From the NCBI GenBank assembly GCA_030770545.1, contig CM061092.1, positions 19,655,501 through 19,719,500 on the forward strand: a stretch of DNA of 64,000 nt. The letters are read 5' to 3'. This document shows, piece after piece, positions 48,007 through 63,000 of the stretch. Made by a program: the position numbers and the translations under genes. The DNA comes from Macropodus opercularis. Its lineage: Eukaryota; Chordata; Actinopteri; Anabantiformes; Osphronemidae. Under the pieces are notes generated by a model that saw nothing but the letters and a program-made list of their open reading frames with translations, made no database searches and had not been told where the DNA came from. How positions within the stretch are numbered: the stretch's first letter is position 1; the number at the start of each line of letters is the position of its first letter.

Positions 48007-51000
48007 CAGCCACAAAATGGACGACACTGGCGAGTAAAGTCACGCTGATCGGACAATGACGACACAGAAGGTCACCAGGAACCTGTGTCCACAGGGTTAG
48101 GGTGCGTCTTTATGAAGAATTCCTCAGACACAGTAATTAGCATAATTTCATAAACTATTAATTCCTAGGTCGTATGACACACATTATAGGAAAAAGGTGA
48201 TGGAGGTTGGGGAGAGGAGGCTCAACAAGACAAGTCTTTGTCACAGGAAGGAATATTAATAATAATGTGCATAACCAGTTCATCATTGAACTCAATGTAA
48301 ACCCTTCCAATGTTTGGGCTGTTTTTGTTTGCTGCATCTTTAATCTCATTAACCTGCAGGTATTTAGCGTTTTCTTGGCAAGTAGAATATTTCTGCCTAG
48401 CAGTTGGCTGGGTGGAGGGTACGTTGTGCCTTTTTGTGTGGATGTTTCCTTATGTGGACATGGATTAGGACAGCCTGGGATGGGATGTATGGCTATGTAA
48501 TCGCAATGGTTACAATACAGTGAGGTTAAAGTGACATAACTAAACTGTTAAAGTTGAAGAAAAGACGTTTCAAGATCTACTGTAAATGTAATTCTACAAA
48601 AATGTATATTCTACCTGAGGAAAGAGTGAGGACTCCCTGTCCCAGGCACCCAAAGGACAGCTGGCACCTGGAGTCGTCATCAAATATGCTCTGTGCTAAA
48701 GCAGTCAAGCTTTGTCTGTTTGAAGGGCACTGCATGACCTGTCTGAGAGCTGCAGGGCTTATGTGCTGTGTTCAGGGACAGCATAGAGTGTGGGTCTTCA
48801 GTACAGCTCAGTCATCTGTCATCTCTCTGTGACACACACTGTTACCCTTGTCATGTCTGTATATGGGTGGATTTGACTGGATAAGAGCTGACAGTGTTGC
48901 TTTCTCTGACCCTCTAGAACCCGAGAGCAGCCAGTCTTCACCTTAAAGTGGTTAAATTATCAGCCTGCCTGGGGTTGAACAGGTTTCTGTTCTGGGCTGA
49001 GGCGAAGGGATCCATCCAGCTAATCTCCACCTTCATCCCAGCGGCCCCCTGCCTACACTAACGCCACCACCTGCACAGACCAGAACATGACCAATGAGCC
49101 ACCCTGGCCAACGGCAGCTTCCTTCTGAAAGCAACAGTTGTTGTGGTTGCTGGAGTAAATTTTAATAAGTATACTTTTATCACACAGTATTAATTTGGGG
49201 TCTAGATTAAACCATCATGTGAGTCTGGCTTAGTCACACACGACTGGATACTTTTACATCAACGAGGAGAAGCCACGAGCTCTTTGAAGAAACCCTGATA
49301 AAATACAATTAAAGCAAGGAAGCTGCTACTTTAACTGCAGATGTTTCTACTTTTTTTATTAATTAAATATCAAGATTACAATATATTGAATTTCTAGGTG
49401 TATAGGATGTTTGCCCTATGGGGTTCTTCTACTCACAACCCTTTGGCTTTTGAAGATTGAGGCTGGTTGAGGCTCAGGTGTGAGAGTGTTGGCTGAGAGT
49501 CTCTGGGTTGAAAACCGGAGCTCAGATGTAGATCTTTCCCTTTGATGCTTCATACTTGTGACGGGGCTAAACTGCACAGAGGCAGTTTCTGCTGTGCATC
49601 TTCTTTCTTCCTCTGTCAGTCTGAACAAGAAACTGAGAAGCAGTGTGAAGCAGAGTGTCTCCCTACAGTGAACTTCTGCCCAACCAGCCAAAATCCAGGG
49701 GTTTATACTAAATGTTTGCTATGTCATGCTTGCTTTCCCTCCTTAGCATAACCATAAATGTATGGTTTATACCATCATTGGTGGTTTCCAGGCAAAGTTA
49801 GGTGATGCTAGATGGCATGTTCCACGTCCATCAGCCAATGGCAGGACAGCATTCACACGTAACAGCCATGATCTAATCCTTGTCTCATCCTTGATCAGAG
49901 ATGCTGCTCCTCATGTCCTCCCCATCCTCCATCACATCCTCTGGTCCTTCTGGTACTTTCCACTGACCCTGGACTTCCTTAATCATCATTTATGTTTTAA
50001 AAGTGATTGTAAGTATCATTCCGAGTAATTCTGAAACTTGTCACATGGTTATACATCATAACTTGTAAGTGAACTCGTTATACAATTTGTGTAAAATCAT
50101 ATAGTTGAATACATGTAAGTGATGCAGAATAAGATAAGACAACTCTTTATTGATCCCACAGTGGGGGAATTCAGTTACAACAGCTACAAAAAAGTTGTAA
50201 GGTGCAAAAGAATAAAAGCGGAGCTTGTCTCCCTCTGTGCACCACATTAAAGAAACCCGGTAAAACGGGCCAACAAGCAACAGAAAAGAGAAGAAAGAGG
50301 AAAAGGAAGAGCTGTTGTGACTTGCTGCTGCTCCTGCAACTTCAAACTTCATTTCAGGTTTCCACTCTTCATCTGATGGTTTCTCTGCACTTCTATCCCT
50401 TCTCTGTATTTTTGGGTCCTGATGTTTTCGACTCGGGTGACAGGCGGCTGACTTCCATCACAGCATCTTCTTCGTCCAGCTGCTGCTGGGGTCGCACGGC
50501 CCTCTCCATGGCAACTGCTCTGTCAGGGGATGTGTGCTTGGCATGACCACTTTCTCTGTAAAGGCTTCTTGTAGCACATGTTCTCTCCTCACTCTGTCAG
50601 CTTCTCTTAGGCCAGGCAGGCCCTTGCTGCTTTTCACTTGGCCTCTGATGCTCAAAGCCATTTCCTGTTTTCTCCTTCTTGCGCTGAGGCTCATAAGGCT
50701 TGAAATGCTTCAATGGCTTCTCACAGGTTGTTTCTTCATGTCCTTGTCGTAATTCACCCATACCATCGATGTCCGTTTTCCTGGGCTCTTCTACAACAGG
50801 AAAACGTGTCTCTTGTTTTTACAGTGTTAGATCCGGTCTGTCGTTACAGCACAGCTGTGTCATAACATGAAAAATGAGTCTAGTGCGTATTGGCTGATTA
50901 GATGACTGTTACTGATGTGAGTGAATGATTAAAGCGTCGTAATTAACTAAAACTGTTTTTTCCGCATCTTGGACTGATCAGATGCTGCAAAAAGGGTCAC

Positions 51001-54000
51001 AGATCAGGGGAGAAGATCACGCGTCACCATTCACCGCTGCTTGCTCTGGCTGCAGTCAGGGTGTGTGTTGGAGATGAGAGGAATGATGGGAGGCTTCAGA
51101 TAGTCCACATTAACCGCGAAGCGTTAAGGAAATCTCGTCGGCCAAACAGATTACCTGCACTGAGGACTAGCTGCATTGGTTGTGTTTAAATGAATGACAC
51201 TTTGCAGTCCAACGTCTCCCAGGATTTGTCCTGTTATTTTGCAGAATAGTTTGAACCTGTTTGTGAGCTGCTGTGGTTGTGGAGCTGAAAACAGCACAGC
51301 AGTGAATCAGAGACGTATGTGATGTGCGTGCGGGAGCAGGGCCTGCTCATCCGCTGCGTTATGTGCGTGCCCCACATCCAATCACCTCTTTCTGTGTGCA
51401 AGCACAAATCAGTGTTCTTCACTACGGCATCTGGCCAAACATACTTATACGTGCTGTAACGTAGTTTTAACATGGTTGTGGCCGTTAAACATGTTGGGGA
51501 CATGGGACAGATACTGATGTAACCAACGGCTGAAGATCCTGAACAGTTGGGATTTTACTGAGAATTAACTAGGTGTATATTGAAAGAAAGTGAATTTGTT
51601 TCCTGAGTAGAAGTGATGCACTTGTTTCAGACGTTTGCTTCGGAAACGTGTGGCGGCATGCTGTGTTTTTACTGTTTACAGGCACAGGATTAGATCGTAG
51701 CTGTAGACTACTGCTACCTTATTATTGAAATTCACTGATCCTGAGCTTGGACACTGATCGGGAGAAGCATCTCTGAGTCTTTTTTCTTCGCTCCGTGTGC
51801 GTTACCTTTATTACTCTGAAGGCTGGGGCTGTGCCATGAAGCAGGTTGTCAGTGATGGGTCAGCATGACCACAGTCCGGGAGAAGCAGGAGCAAGAGAGT
51901 CTGATGAGACAGGACTGAACGATCTCAGTTAAAACTCCATACCTTCCCTCAAATGCATTGTGATTTAATTATAATAATAATAATAATAATAGGTGGCATT
52001 CATTACATGTGACGGAAGCTATTTGCCCAGTACAGTAAGTACCATCACATGAAATGCTAACAGTTATTATCTCAGGTTCACTTTGTAGTTTGCATCCTTT
52101 CTACTCAGACAAAGGACTTTGACTGAAACTAGAAGTTTGAATGTTTTATTTTCTGCAAAATAAGGTTCAAATGGTTTTAAAACTGAAAAATACACTTGTT
52201 TCAGACATTTCTGTTTGTGCCCCACATCCAATCACTTCACTGATGCTCAACCAGTCACGTGGCTTCTAACAGGCACTATCGAAATGTTTCCATTGCTCAT
52301 GTAATGTATGTATGTATGCAGTGACACTTCTGCCATGTGTGTTCACTGACAACATAAAATAGGAAACGCGCTGAGGGAGGAAGGCTCTTGTTGGCTGGAT
52401 ACGAACTCATCATTCATAGCGTGCAGTAAAATGCGTTTTTGCTGTATGATAGCTACTGTATAATTGAAGACATTTTCGTCCACCAGCCAAGGTTTGAAAC
52501 GAGCAGCAGAGGGTTTCTGGGTGACTGGCTTCAGCCTTAGCAAATGTGAGGAAGCGAAGTTAGTTCAGGTTTACCGGGACGCAGCCTGTTGTTCACTCAC
52601 AGTAATAGTTCTTCACAAGCCCCAGGACCGGTGGGTCCATCGTCACAGAGATAAACACCAGACAAAGACTAAAGGCTTTATTCACTACTACTGAATTATC
52701 TTTTTACATCATTTGTTCTTCTGTCCTTGCCTGAGACCCTCATTCTCTTCCTTCTTTACGAGCGTTGCCCAGCAACAGAGATGCAGGTATTGCCAAGCAA
52801 AGCAGCTTGTCCGCTTTAGATGGGGCTTTATTGCCATCATGGTCTCAGATATAAAGTGATCAAACTCTCTTCTGCTTTAGCTTTATCTGTAAGCATAGAA
52901 TTTAAATTACATCTACAACTAGAGTTATATTATACTCCTTAGCTTATTGGTCCAGTTGAAAAGTTTGTTCGCAGGTCTTCTTTGCGGTGCTTTGTCTGGG
53001 AACCAAACCAACAGTTTGCCACATGTCTCCTGCTGTTTGTCTGGTGACTACTGTACGTATAGGCAGCCTTAATTAATTTACATTGACATACAAAATGAGT
53101 TATGCAGCCCTACACTGATGTACGTATTAATATGACTCTTTGTTGGTTGCAGAGCGGCTTCGATGACGCAGTCATCAGAGGTGACTGTGCTCCCAAAGCT
53201 TAACTGGCCTTTTCCCGTTATTTATGCATTTGAAAGGTTTAGCTCCAGAAGCTGGTTTTGAGCTCTGCGTCTGTGAACTCTCTCCTTGTGAAGTTTTAAT
53301 ACCGGAACTGAGAGCGAAGGCCAACGCTGGGACAGAGCTGTCTCTGCGAGGTGCGGGGAGAAGGGTTGCCAACTAAACTGGGTCATTTGGAAAAACACAC
53401 AGCCAATTATGGCCAATTAATCCCACAGTCTCCACTCTGGACCTCTCTGTTCACCGGCCTGTTCTGCTCCGTTTGACAAGCATTGAGTCTGACAGCCCAT
53501 GTACCATTCCTCTCTCTCTCACATACAACACACATGGCAGCAACGCAGTAATTGTGCCTGACTCAACAAGGCTATGAGGAGCACAAATGATCACATTGGC
53601 AGACCACTCTACAGGGGGACGGAAAAGTCTGGACTCACACGGAAACTCCCACCAACGTCCCCACAGCACCCTCAGTGCAGCCAGACTGAAGCTGGCCGTT
53701 GAATATGCAAATACAAGCCTCAATTTATTGTCATTGTTGCATGTACCATCAGTCAAAGGGCAGCAGTCATCCATACATTCAACAACGTTCATTACAACAA
53801 TCACTATGAAATACTACTCAACACATCTATAGCAGCGTTTGTGTTGTTTATTCAGGCTGAGGGCTACTGCATGAGAAACGCCACTGATAGTAACAGTTCA
53901 AGAGTGCGACGCGTCCTTTACGGCGTCTCTGGCTTGTTTGCTGCAGCGGCAACTGTGCAGTTCTTCCGTTGTTGGGAGAGAGCAGCCCACGATCTTCCAG

Positions 54001-57000
54001 ACGTGTTCATCGTCTGAGCCGCTGTGCAGCTGATGGAGCAGGCCGTGATGCTCTGTGGAGGACCTGTGGGAGGTCAGCGGGGGTGTCTTGTTAACCTCAG
54101 TGCCCTGAGGAAGCTGAGTTTCTGCTGGGCCTGTATCAGCAGCTCAGAGGAGTTTGTGCTCCAGGTGAGACCCTCCTCTATCTGAACTCCCAGAAACAGT
54201 GAAGCAGTGAAATGTGCGTTTTCCTCCTCCTGTAGTCGATGATCAGCTCCTTGGTCTTTGAGGTGTTGAGAAGTTGGTGTCTTTGCACCAACCCGACAGC
54301 CGCTCCACCTCGTCCCTTCTGGTCCACTCTTCCCCCCCAGAGATGAGCCCCACCACGTGGTGTCATCTGCCAATTTCACAATGGTGTTGCGCTGGTGTGC
54401 GGGTGAGAGTGCTGGAAGCTTGGCACACAGCCCTGTGGGGAGCTGGTGCTGAGGCTGATGGCCGTGGATGGAACGGCCCACACTAACCCTGCGCTTCGAG
54501 AGGAAGCTGTACCCACATGCAGGTGGATCGGTTTTACCTGTAGGCAACCGGTGAGAGTTGAAACTTGGGGGCAGCAGTGATGTAAAGTGGCTTTGGACCA
54601 GTTTTTCAAAGTTAAACTAAAAGTAAAACTTATGAATGCCACTGACAGCAGGCCGGCAGTCGTCCAGGCTGGAGATATGCACGTCTATAATCCTCTAACT
54701 GGAGTTTTTTTTCCCTTGAATGTGTAACAATTTCATTTAAATTTGGTTATTTCTAACCAAATTTGTGAGAAGCATAAAAGTTACTGAAAACGTAGACGTC
54801 ATCTCCAGACCAAACAGCTGAAGTTCAAAACAACAACAGGGACTATGTGGTTGAACGCGTGACGTAGAAACAGGCAGCGTTACTAAAAACCACGAGACGA
54901 GTTAGAAGCTCAAAGCTACTGAGCTGCTGAACTCAACGCTAAAGCCAAACGGCCTCACACCGTAGCAGAGACACTGATTCCTCTGTTTATTTAAAACAAT
55001 TTGCTTGTGTGCGGTTTGTTTGAAAGGCACCTTCTTCTTCATTGGCTTTTTATTCATGCTTTTCTTTATTGGCACAGTTGGTCCACTTCTTTGCGTCCCA
55101 CTGTGACATGCCCCATACACTGCTTTGCTTTGAGGGTAATCACACTGGGCCCATGACAGGAGCTCAGTCCATGCTCTCAGGCTGCTGGTCTCTAGTCAGG
55201 ACTGAAGGGAAGGCTCAGCGGTTCTTTACTCTGAGCTCTGATGGATCTCCAGTGGGTCACTAATTAAAGCTACTGTGCTTCTCCTGCAGGTTGGAGTGGG
55301 TGGAGATCATTGAACCTCGCACACGGGAGCGGATGTACGCAAACCTGCTGACGGGCGAGTGCGTGTGGGACCCCCCCCAGGGTGTTCGTATTAAGCGGAC
55401 GGGCGACAACCAGTGGTGGGAGCTGTTTGACCCCAACACCTCACGCTTCTACTACTACAACGCCTCCACCCAGCGCACAGTGTGGCACCGGCCTCAGGGC
55501 TGCGACATCATACCCTTGGCAAAACTGCAGACTCTGAAGCAGCACACGGATGCCTCCAATCCCCGTCCTGCAAGTGGAGGAGGAGAGAGAGCGTCGGCTG
55601 ACAACAGCCCAGGGCGCAACAGCGGGGTTAGCCGAGAGGGAAGCACGTCCTCTTCCCTTGATCAGGAGCTGTCCGACAAGCAGGGCAGCAGAGAGGAGGC
55701 GGACAGGTAAGAGTGCTGGCCTCCAGGAACCCAAACTCATTTCCCATCATGATTCCTACAATGGGCAGGTAGTGCAATGGTTAAACACAGTCATAGTCTG
55801 TTAACATCAAGTGAACCCTATCCCTTCTTCAAGCTGTGACGTTAGGCTTTATATGCTGTGGCGTAGTAGAACGAAAGGTGATCTGGTGTTATTAGTATGA
55901 GCAGATTGATTGGTTGTACATTTCTAGGGGATCATCTTAAAATGCATGACCCTAAGCCCAGTGTCTTATCAAATACTAAATGTATTTAATGTAATGTCCA
56001 GTTTCACTCTTACTGCTCATACATGTACCTGAAACACGCTTAAGCCCGATGCGTAGTTTTCTTCTTCGGAGTGATTGATCTTGTTTCGAGTGGAGCAGGA
56101 TGTAATGAGTGAGCTGCTGTATAATCCGTTACCGCAGCGCTGTTCATGTCTGTGTTTGCTGGAGGGAGCAGGGCAGGTGGTCCTTCATAGATTACACAAT
56201 AGATTACAGTCCAGCCGTTAGTTGTACTGTAAATGAGAAGTGTTGCCTCGAACAGCGGGAGCATTAACTAGTACAGTACTGTCAAACACCTGGTTCCAGC
56301 AGGTGACCTTTAACCTTTCAGACCACAGGTTGTGTGAGCTTCTTCCTCTGTCCACCGTTTTGAGAGACAGGCTCTTAAAATTCCATCACAGCCTACTTTA
56401 TTGTTACGGTTTTCATTTTCATCTTCTGAGCCACTAGATCATACACTGTTGTGTTTATATGATTTGAACCGCGGCGTCTAACGCTCACCTCCAACTGGAC
56501 GAGGTTTAAATGAATGAGGTTTTAGCAGATTGCCTCCATTCTTCTTGCAGTGCTTCACATCATTCTTCTGAGCCTGTTTCTGCCTAAAGATCTAAAACAT
56601 GCTCATCCCACACGGCATCTAAAATAATACACAATAAATAATGTAACTGTGTTTCCATTGGTCACATCAGGTGTCAGTCCAGTGGCTAACGTAATGGCCT
56701 CAAAGAAATGGGAATAAAAGAAACATTGAGAGAAAGAGATGGTGCTTGTCAGCCTGGCTGTGCTATAATAGTGTAGTTGAGATGGATGATTATCTGAAGG
56801 TTTCTGAAAGACTTCACCATCTGGTATTAGTTTCTAGCCTGTAGGACACACATGAGAAAATAAATTAGCGTTGTTCATTGTAAAGATTGGTCAAGTCAAA
56901 GCAGGGAAATCAGACTGAATTTGAAGTGAGTAACACCAGTTCTCAGCACTGTAAAATATTCAAGGAGACACGTCGTCTCAGTAAAAGCATATGGAGAAGC

Positions 57001-60000
57001 TGAGTGGAAGCCACAACTCCTGAGCGATGTAAAGATCAAGGGACTATTAGAGACGATCCAGTGTTTGGTTCAGCGTATCTGACAGAGAGGCAGAGGGACA
57101 TGGGTGGGCACAGAGGGGTGGCTGTGTGAGGAAGCCTGGGAAAGTGGGTTAGAGCCCTGAGCGTGGAGCATGTTGTGATAGATGCCAGCGCTGGCCTGTG
57201 ATGCGTCCTCATGTCCTCTTTAGCTCGCACGCTATTGAGCAGCAGTCCTGGGCATCACTGTGTGGACGTATTTGGGAGCAGAGGGTTGCCAATGCTGCTA
57301 TTGATTTCACACTTCGCCCCCCCTCCCAGTTCACGTCTTGTTCTTCGTCCTGCAGTGATCGTCCTCGGTCTTCTGTAGACTGACAAACAAGCAAACTGTG
57401 AGGCTCCACTCCCTGGGTGGACATGGACTGAAAAAGGAAAGAGCTGTTTGGTGAATATTATGTCCTGTCCATTAACTTGTCTCTAAAACGTTCTATACAT
57501 TCGCTTCAGCTTTAGCAGTGGCTCTCACATTTCCTCTGACACGACCTCCTCTACAACGTGTGGTGATCCACTGGTTTCCTCCAGGAACCTCATAAACCGA
57601 CATGCATCAGTCCCCTGCTCGGATGAAGTTTGTTAGAGAGTAATGAATTAGAATTTGTCAGTTCCTCTGGGGTTACATTAGGTAACTACTGCTACCAGTC
57701 TGCTGGTCTCGTAACGTTTTACACTACATCTCTGAACTGGACACAGAGCAACTCAAAAAGAATTGTGGCAAGTTAAGCCAGTTTCTGCAGTTTGAGTGAA
57801 GTTCATCTTCAGCTTCCTACAGCTGATGCAGATATAGGTTCAGTGTTAATCAGATCTCTCCTCTCCTCTCCTCAGGATTTCTCCTTTCCGGTGGAACACT
57901 GGCACAAAGGAGCGGATGCTGATCAAGGTGACAGACCGAGAGCCCAGCTTCCTGGCCCACCAAGGCAATGGTTACTCTCCCTGCGACCCCCCTACCCCTG
58001 GTGCACCTTCTGGAGGGGGCACCACCTCACGAACTCGGCGTTCCTCTGGAGGAAACCCGTCCTCAGAACCTGAAGGCTCTCCTGTTCTCTATGCCGATCG
58101 CCGTCAGTCTCCCTTCCTTAAGCGGGCCGAGCTAGGTGGAACTGGCACCCATCGGCGCTCCTCAGCCGACTCACAGCCTCCCTCGCCACGCTACGCCTAT
58201 GAACCCCCACTGTATGAGGAGCCGCCATCAGAGTACCAGCCCCCTCCCATCTACGAGGAACCTCCCACTGACATGCAGCTTTCTGACCCATCCTCTTTCT
58301 ATGGCACTGGAAAATCACCTGCACGCAAGTCCTCAGCCCCCCTCTATCACTCTCCTAAGCAGGGTCAGTCACCCTATGGCCAGCTGGTTCTGACCAAGCA
58401 GAAATGTCCAGAAAAGACCCAGAGCCTGGAGTACAGTCCAGTGGGGAAGGAGTACGTCAAACAGCTGGTGTACGTGGAGCAGTCGTCTTCCAGCCCTCGC
58501 TTCAAAACTGCTGACCGCCTGCTACGTTACGGCACAACAGGGGGCTATGGTGGATCGTATGGAGGGTCCTATACTTTGCAGCACAGCCAGTCCCTGATCA
58601 GGGACCCCCGTCTGCTGTTGGACTACAGTGCAGAGGGTGGAGAGGGAGGCCAGCGATTACTTTATGAGGACTCGATATCCTGGACATCCAGCCAGACCCA
58701 CTCCCTGTCCTCTGCCTCCACAGGTGGCCCAGGGGCTTTCTCTCCTGGAGGTAACCGCAAACGTAAAAGCCGCAAACCATCCCTCCCTCAGGAGCTAGCT
58801 CGCTGTGGGGGCCCTGAGGTGGAGCTGTCTGGCACAGCGTCCGAGGCAATGCTGGCCCAGGCCAGGCTGGCTTGGGAGGCTCAGCAGGTCATGAAACAGA
58901 GAAGCAGTTGGGACTCAGGGCAGGGGGGCGGGGCGACCCAAGGCGGAGGCTCCAAAGACGGCTACGAGAGTGATGGGGCAGTGCCTCTGCCGTTACCAGG
59001 TCCAGTAGTGAGGGCATTCAGCGAGGATGAGGCGCTGGCACAGAGCGATGGACACCTATGGAAACGCAGCACATTTGATCGACTGGGCTTCCCCCAGGCC
59101 CTGCTGGAGAAAAGCCTCTCTGTCCAGACCAACTTGGCCTCCCCTGAGCCTTACCTCCACCCATCACAGGTACGGAGCCACTGTCTGTCACACTGCATGT
59201 CCTGCATCAGCATCGGTGAGCAGCCGTGCTGCCACCATCCACCGCAAATGTTGTTTTATCTGTGGTTCGTGGCATATGTTCTCTTGTAAGCAATGCTTCA
59301 CAAACAAACCCACAGTTGAGGAGAATCATTTGCTGCTTGCATTCAGGGATTTTGGGAAGTGACTATTGGAGGCGTCTTTGGTGTTTGCTGGCTGTAAACC
59401 CTGTGTCCATATGGATGACGGCTGGCTTAATCTCTTCTTGGCTTCTCTTGACTGTGTGACATTTCTTTACTATTAATCATTCTGCTATCAACACATTTAC
59501 AGAAAGCCGTTCGGCTCGTTCACGATAAGCAGGGTTTGCTTTCTCGGAGTGCAGTTCATGCCGGACATCATGCAAACACTAACGTCAGACCAAGGACTCG
59601 ATGTGAACTGCTCAACTTGATTGTGTTTTGTCTGCGCTCTCTGTTTTGCAGACAAGGTGCAGTTCATGTCTAACAAGCCTCTTCTTGGCAGTTCAGGTGA
59701 AAAAGGGAATCGTGCAAAATGTGACTTACGTAGACTATGATACAGGTCTGAACTGTCTTAATTTTAGGATCTGTTCAGGTACATGCCACCCTTCACAGCC
59801 TGCCCCCGGTCATGTGCTGATGCACTGAAACCATAACGCATGTGTTCTAAAGACTGACCATATTCACATTAAATACAACCCTAGAAACACGTCCTCATTA
59901 TAATCTGAAGTAGGATTAAGTACATACTAATGGAAATATCTTACCGTAACTTAAATAAAATACATGGGTTTCGCTCTTAACCGTAACGTGCAGGTATTAG

Positions 60001-63000
60001 CCCACTGCTAGGATGGGACATGCAGGTGTATTCATTCAACACGAAGGTGGCGTTTGCTGTGTCCGATCCAGCTTAGCCTTGTTCGTGTGTTTGCCCTGTG
60101 CCTGGCTTTTTGCCGGATGTACTCTGCGCGTCAACAACCTTGCTCGTTGACGTATTAACATGCTGAATCGTGTTCAGCTCTGTGTGCTGCTCTTCTTCTT
60201 CTTCAGCAGCCTCATCCAGATGAGTGACGCGTTTTGTTCCTGTGTTTTTCCACCTGCTAGTCGGAGGACCTCGGAGCCTGTGTACAGTTTGAGGCCAGTC
60301 GAAATGCCAGGAACTTAATGCCGAGTGCCAGCTGCGGCATTTTCCCAGAATTCACGCTGAGAAAGCCATCCTCAGAGACTGACATCGAGAACTGGGCATC
60401 CAAGCACTTCAACAAACACACACAGGTACTGTAGAGGATGTCTGCCTTCTCGTGTTTGTCTCATTCCATAATTATTCATGTAACTGCTTCATTCTCTCTA
60501 ATCAGGTTAACTGTTTAGTGAAACACATTTAAAGACGGTTTAAACTGCAGTAGTCAAGGTAAGTGTACACACAGGAAGGAATTATGCTATTAGTCAATCA
60601 AAATATATTTGTCGTCGGGCAATTTGGGATTAACTGTGATCCACCTGACGCAAAGACACCGGACTGTACGTCCACCTCTCTACACGTTCTGGCTCAAACT
60701 GGGAACTGACAGCAGAATATTAGGATAAATCATTTCGGTGGTGCTTTCGATAACAGCTCGCACAACACTCACTCGGTCACTCCGTCTTGCCCGCTCATGC
60801 TGGAGCCTGTCCCAGCCTACAGCCAGGCGCTGAATGCCTGCCTGATGTTTGTGTATGCACGATCAAGAAGGTTCTCATATCGCTAATATTGAGGTTGTAC
60901 TGACTTATGTAGACACAGTCTAAATATGTGTTTTGCAAGGCGCTGACAGACTAATGCAGTGTGGACAGGTGGCCCATTCTTAGTGAGCTGAGAGTGGCCA
61001 GCGTAATGTGCCCACCGCTCTCGGGCGCTGGCGTCCTGAGTCCGCCTATGATCTTGTGGCTGTGGCGCCTTGTGTCCCTCAGCATGCGGTTGGTTGTAGA
61101 GGGCAGCCGTCCAGATCAGAGTCCACCTGATAGGCCCCCTGCATGAGCTAGTGCTTTCTATTCTCTATTCTGTTTTATTTATCAGTAAGTCCTAAGCTAA
61201 ATCACTTAAAGGTGGACAACAGGGCGAGGAGTGAGTGGATGAGGATCTCTCACCCACTGTTACATGGTTGTTACATGTATTGTACCCCAGGGGACATGAT
61301 AGAGGGGAGACGGTTTGTCTGTGCTGTACCTCGAGCAACGCTTTGAACGGCTCTAAGGTCACGAGCCACATGCATGGTAGAGAAAGATGCCATGGCTCAA
61401 CTTCCAGCATAATATGGCACATTACAGGTTCAGTTGGAGATGCGTGTGTGTGCACATGACATGAGTCGACCTTTTATAGTGAAATACCTCCATTCACTCG
61501 TGTTTTAGTAACTTCTAGGACTTTTATGAGCTGTTAGCTTAAGGCTACTGGGTGAACTGGCTTTTGTCTAGGACTCTTCAACACTGCTGTGGTGCCTTGT
61601 ATCACCACGTCTTCTACTCTGCACCTTATCACTCTTCTCTATCAGGAAATCTAATACATACTTAAACTTTTTCTAAATGTCAGTTTTAAACCCTGAGTCA
61701 TTCTACATGTAGCCAAGCAATAACCTTTCTCATATCAATTTACTTTATTATGCATCCCAGATAACGGTTGTCTGAGCTTCGGATTGGATTGAACAGCATG
61801 ACAAAACCCAAGCAGTGTGAAGTGTTCTGCCGCTGCGGCTCCATTAACCAGTCTGTGTCGCCTGCTCAGGGACTCTTCAGAAGAAAGGTATCTATTGCCA
61901 ACATGCTGGCCTGGAGCAGCGAGCCCATCAAGAAGCCCATGATCGTGACGTCAGACCGCACCGTGAAGAAGGAGGCAGTGGAAATCTTTAAGCTGATCCA
62001 GACCTACATGGGAGACCGTCGCTCCAAAGTGGACCCCCTCTCTGTGGCTCTGGAGGTGTGTGAGCAGCTCTGTCCGTGTCAACATACAGCATTTACGTTA
62101 GGAATGAGCAGGTCCACAGTGGATCTACACGCTGTGTGCACGTGACAAACTAGACTTTAGACTTTACTTTAAGAAGGCCATCATTTTGAAAATGTGCGTA
62201 GTCTGCCAGTCCAATATCTAAATCAAATACAGCAGGTCAGCCATTAATACCATCTGTAAAAGGTTCTCATTTTTAAAGGGTGGTGACTCCACTAGGTGCT
62301 CAGTAGTCCTCAAGCGTTCACTGTGAAATGGCTGAATGGATGGGTCATTACACCACCTGTGTAGACAGACTGAATGATGCCTGTGGAGGGATCACCGATG
62401 CGTATGTTGAATAACCCACCTTCAAAAAGTCCAAATGCTTTTCAGAATGTCCGTACATTTTAGTCTTAGCATGAGCTGCATTGATGAAGAAAGTGATGAA
62501 GTTGGGTCAACGCCTGAAGTCATGAAGTGTCTTCCCCTTACCTGTCAGGTGGTAGTGCGTGGATGGAGTCACCAGGGTCTGCGTGACGAGCTCTACATTC
62601 AGCTATGTCGTCAGACCACGGAGAACTTCCGCTATGACAGCCTGGAGCGAGGCTGGGAGCTGATGGCCATCTGTCTGGCCTTCTTTCCCCCCACGCCCCG
62701 CTTCCACACCTACCTGGAAGGCTACATCTACCGACACATGGACCCGCTCAATGACACCAAGGGTGAAAGGACACACACACACAGAATCAATAGAGGAGCT
62801 CAGTGAATGAAGGAGGTTCCAGCATCTAAGCCTGTAGCAGCTGAACTAAGAGATGGATCAGAGAAACCAGAACCATCTGGAACCATCAGCTTTGTCAGAA
62901 AGGAAGGTTTCAGCCTAGTTTTAAAGCAGAGAGGGCGTCTGCTGCTAGAACCTGAACTGGAAGCTGGTTCCACATAGAGGAGCTTGGAGCTAAAGGTCAT

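Noticed and set aside
57345..57383. Possible extra arhgap39 exon after CCTGCAG
   Set aside because: In the required phase it meets a stop after nine codons and has no donor in a useful place.
59650..59700. Possible alternative arhgap39 exon between exons 3 and 4
   Set aside because: It has splice-like borders and is open, but the peptide shows no similarity to the family and exons 3 and 4 already join correctly.
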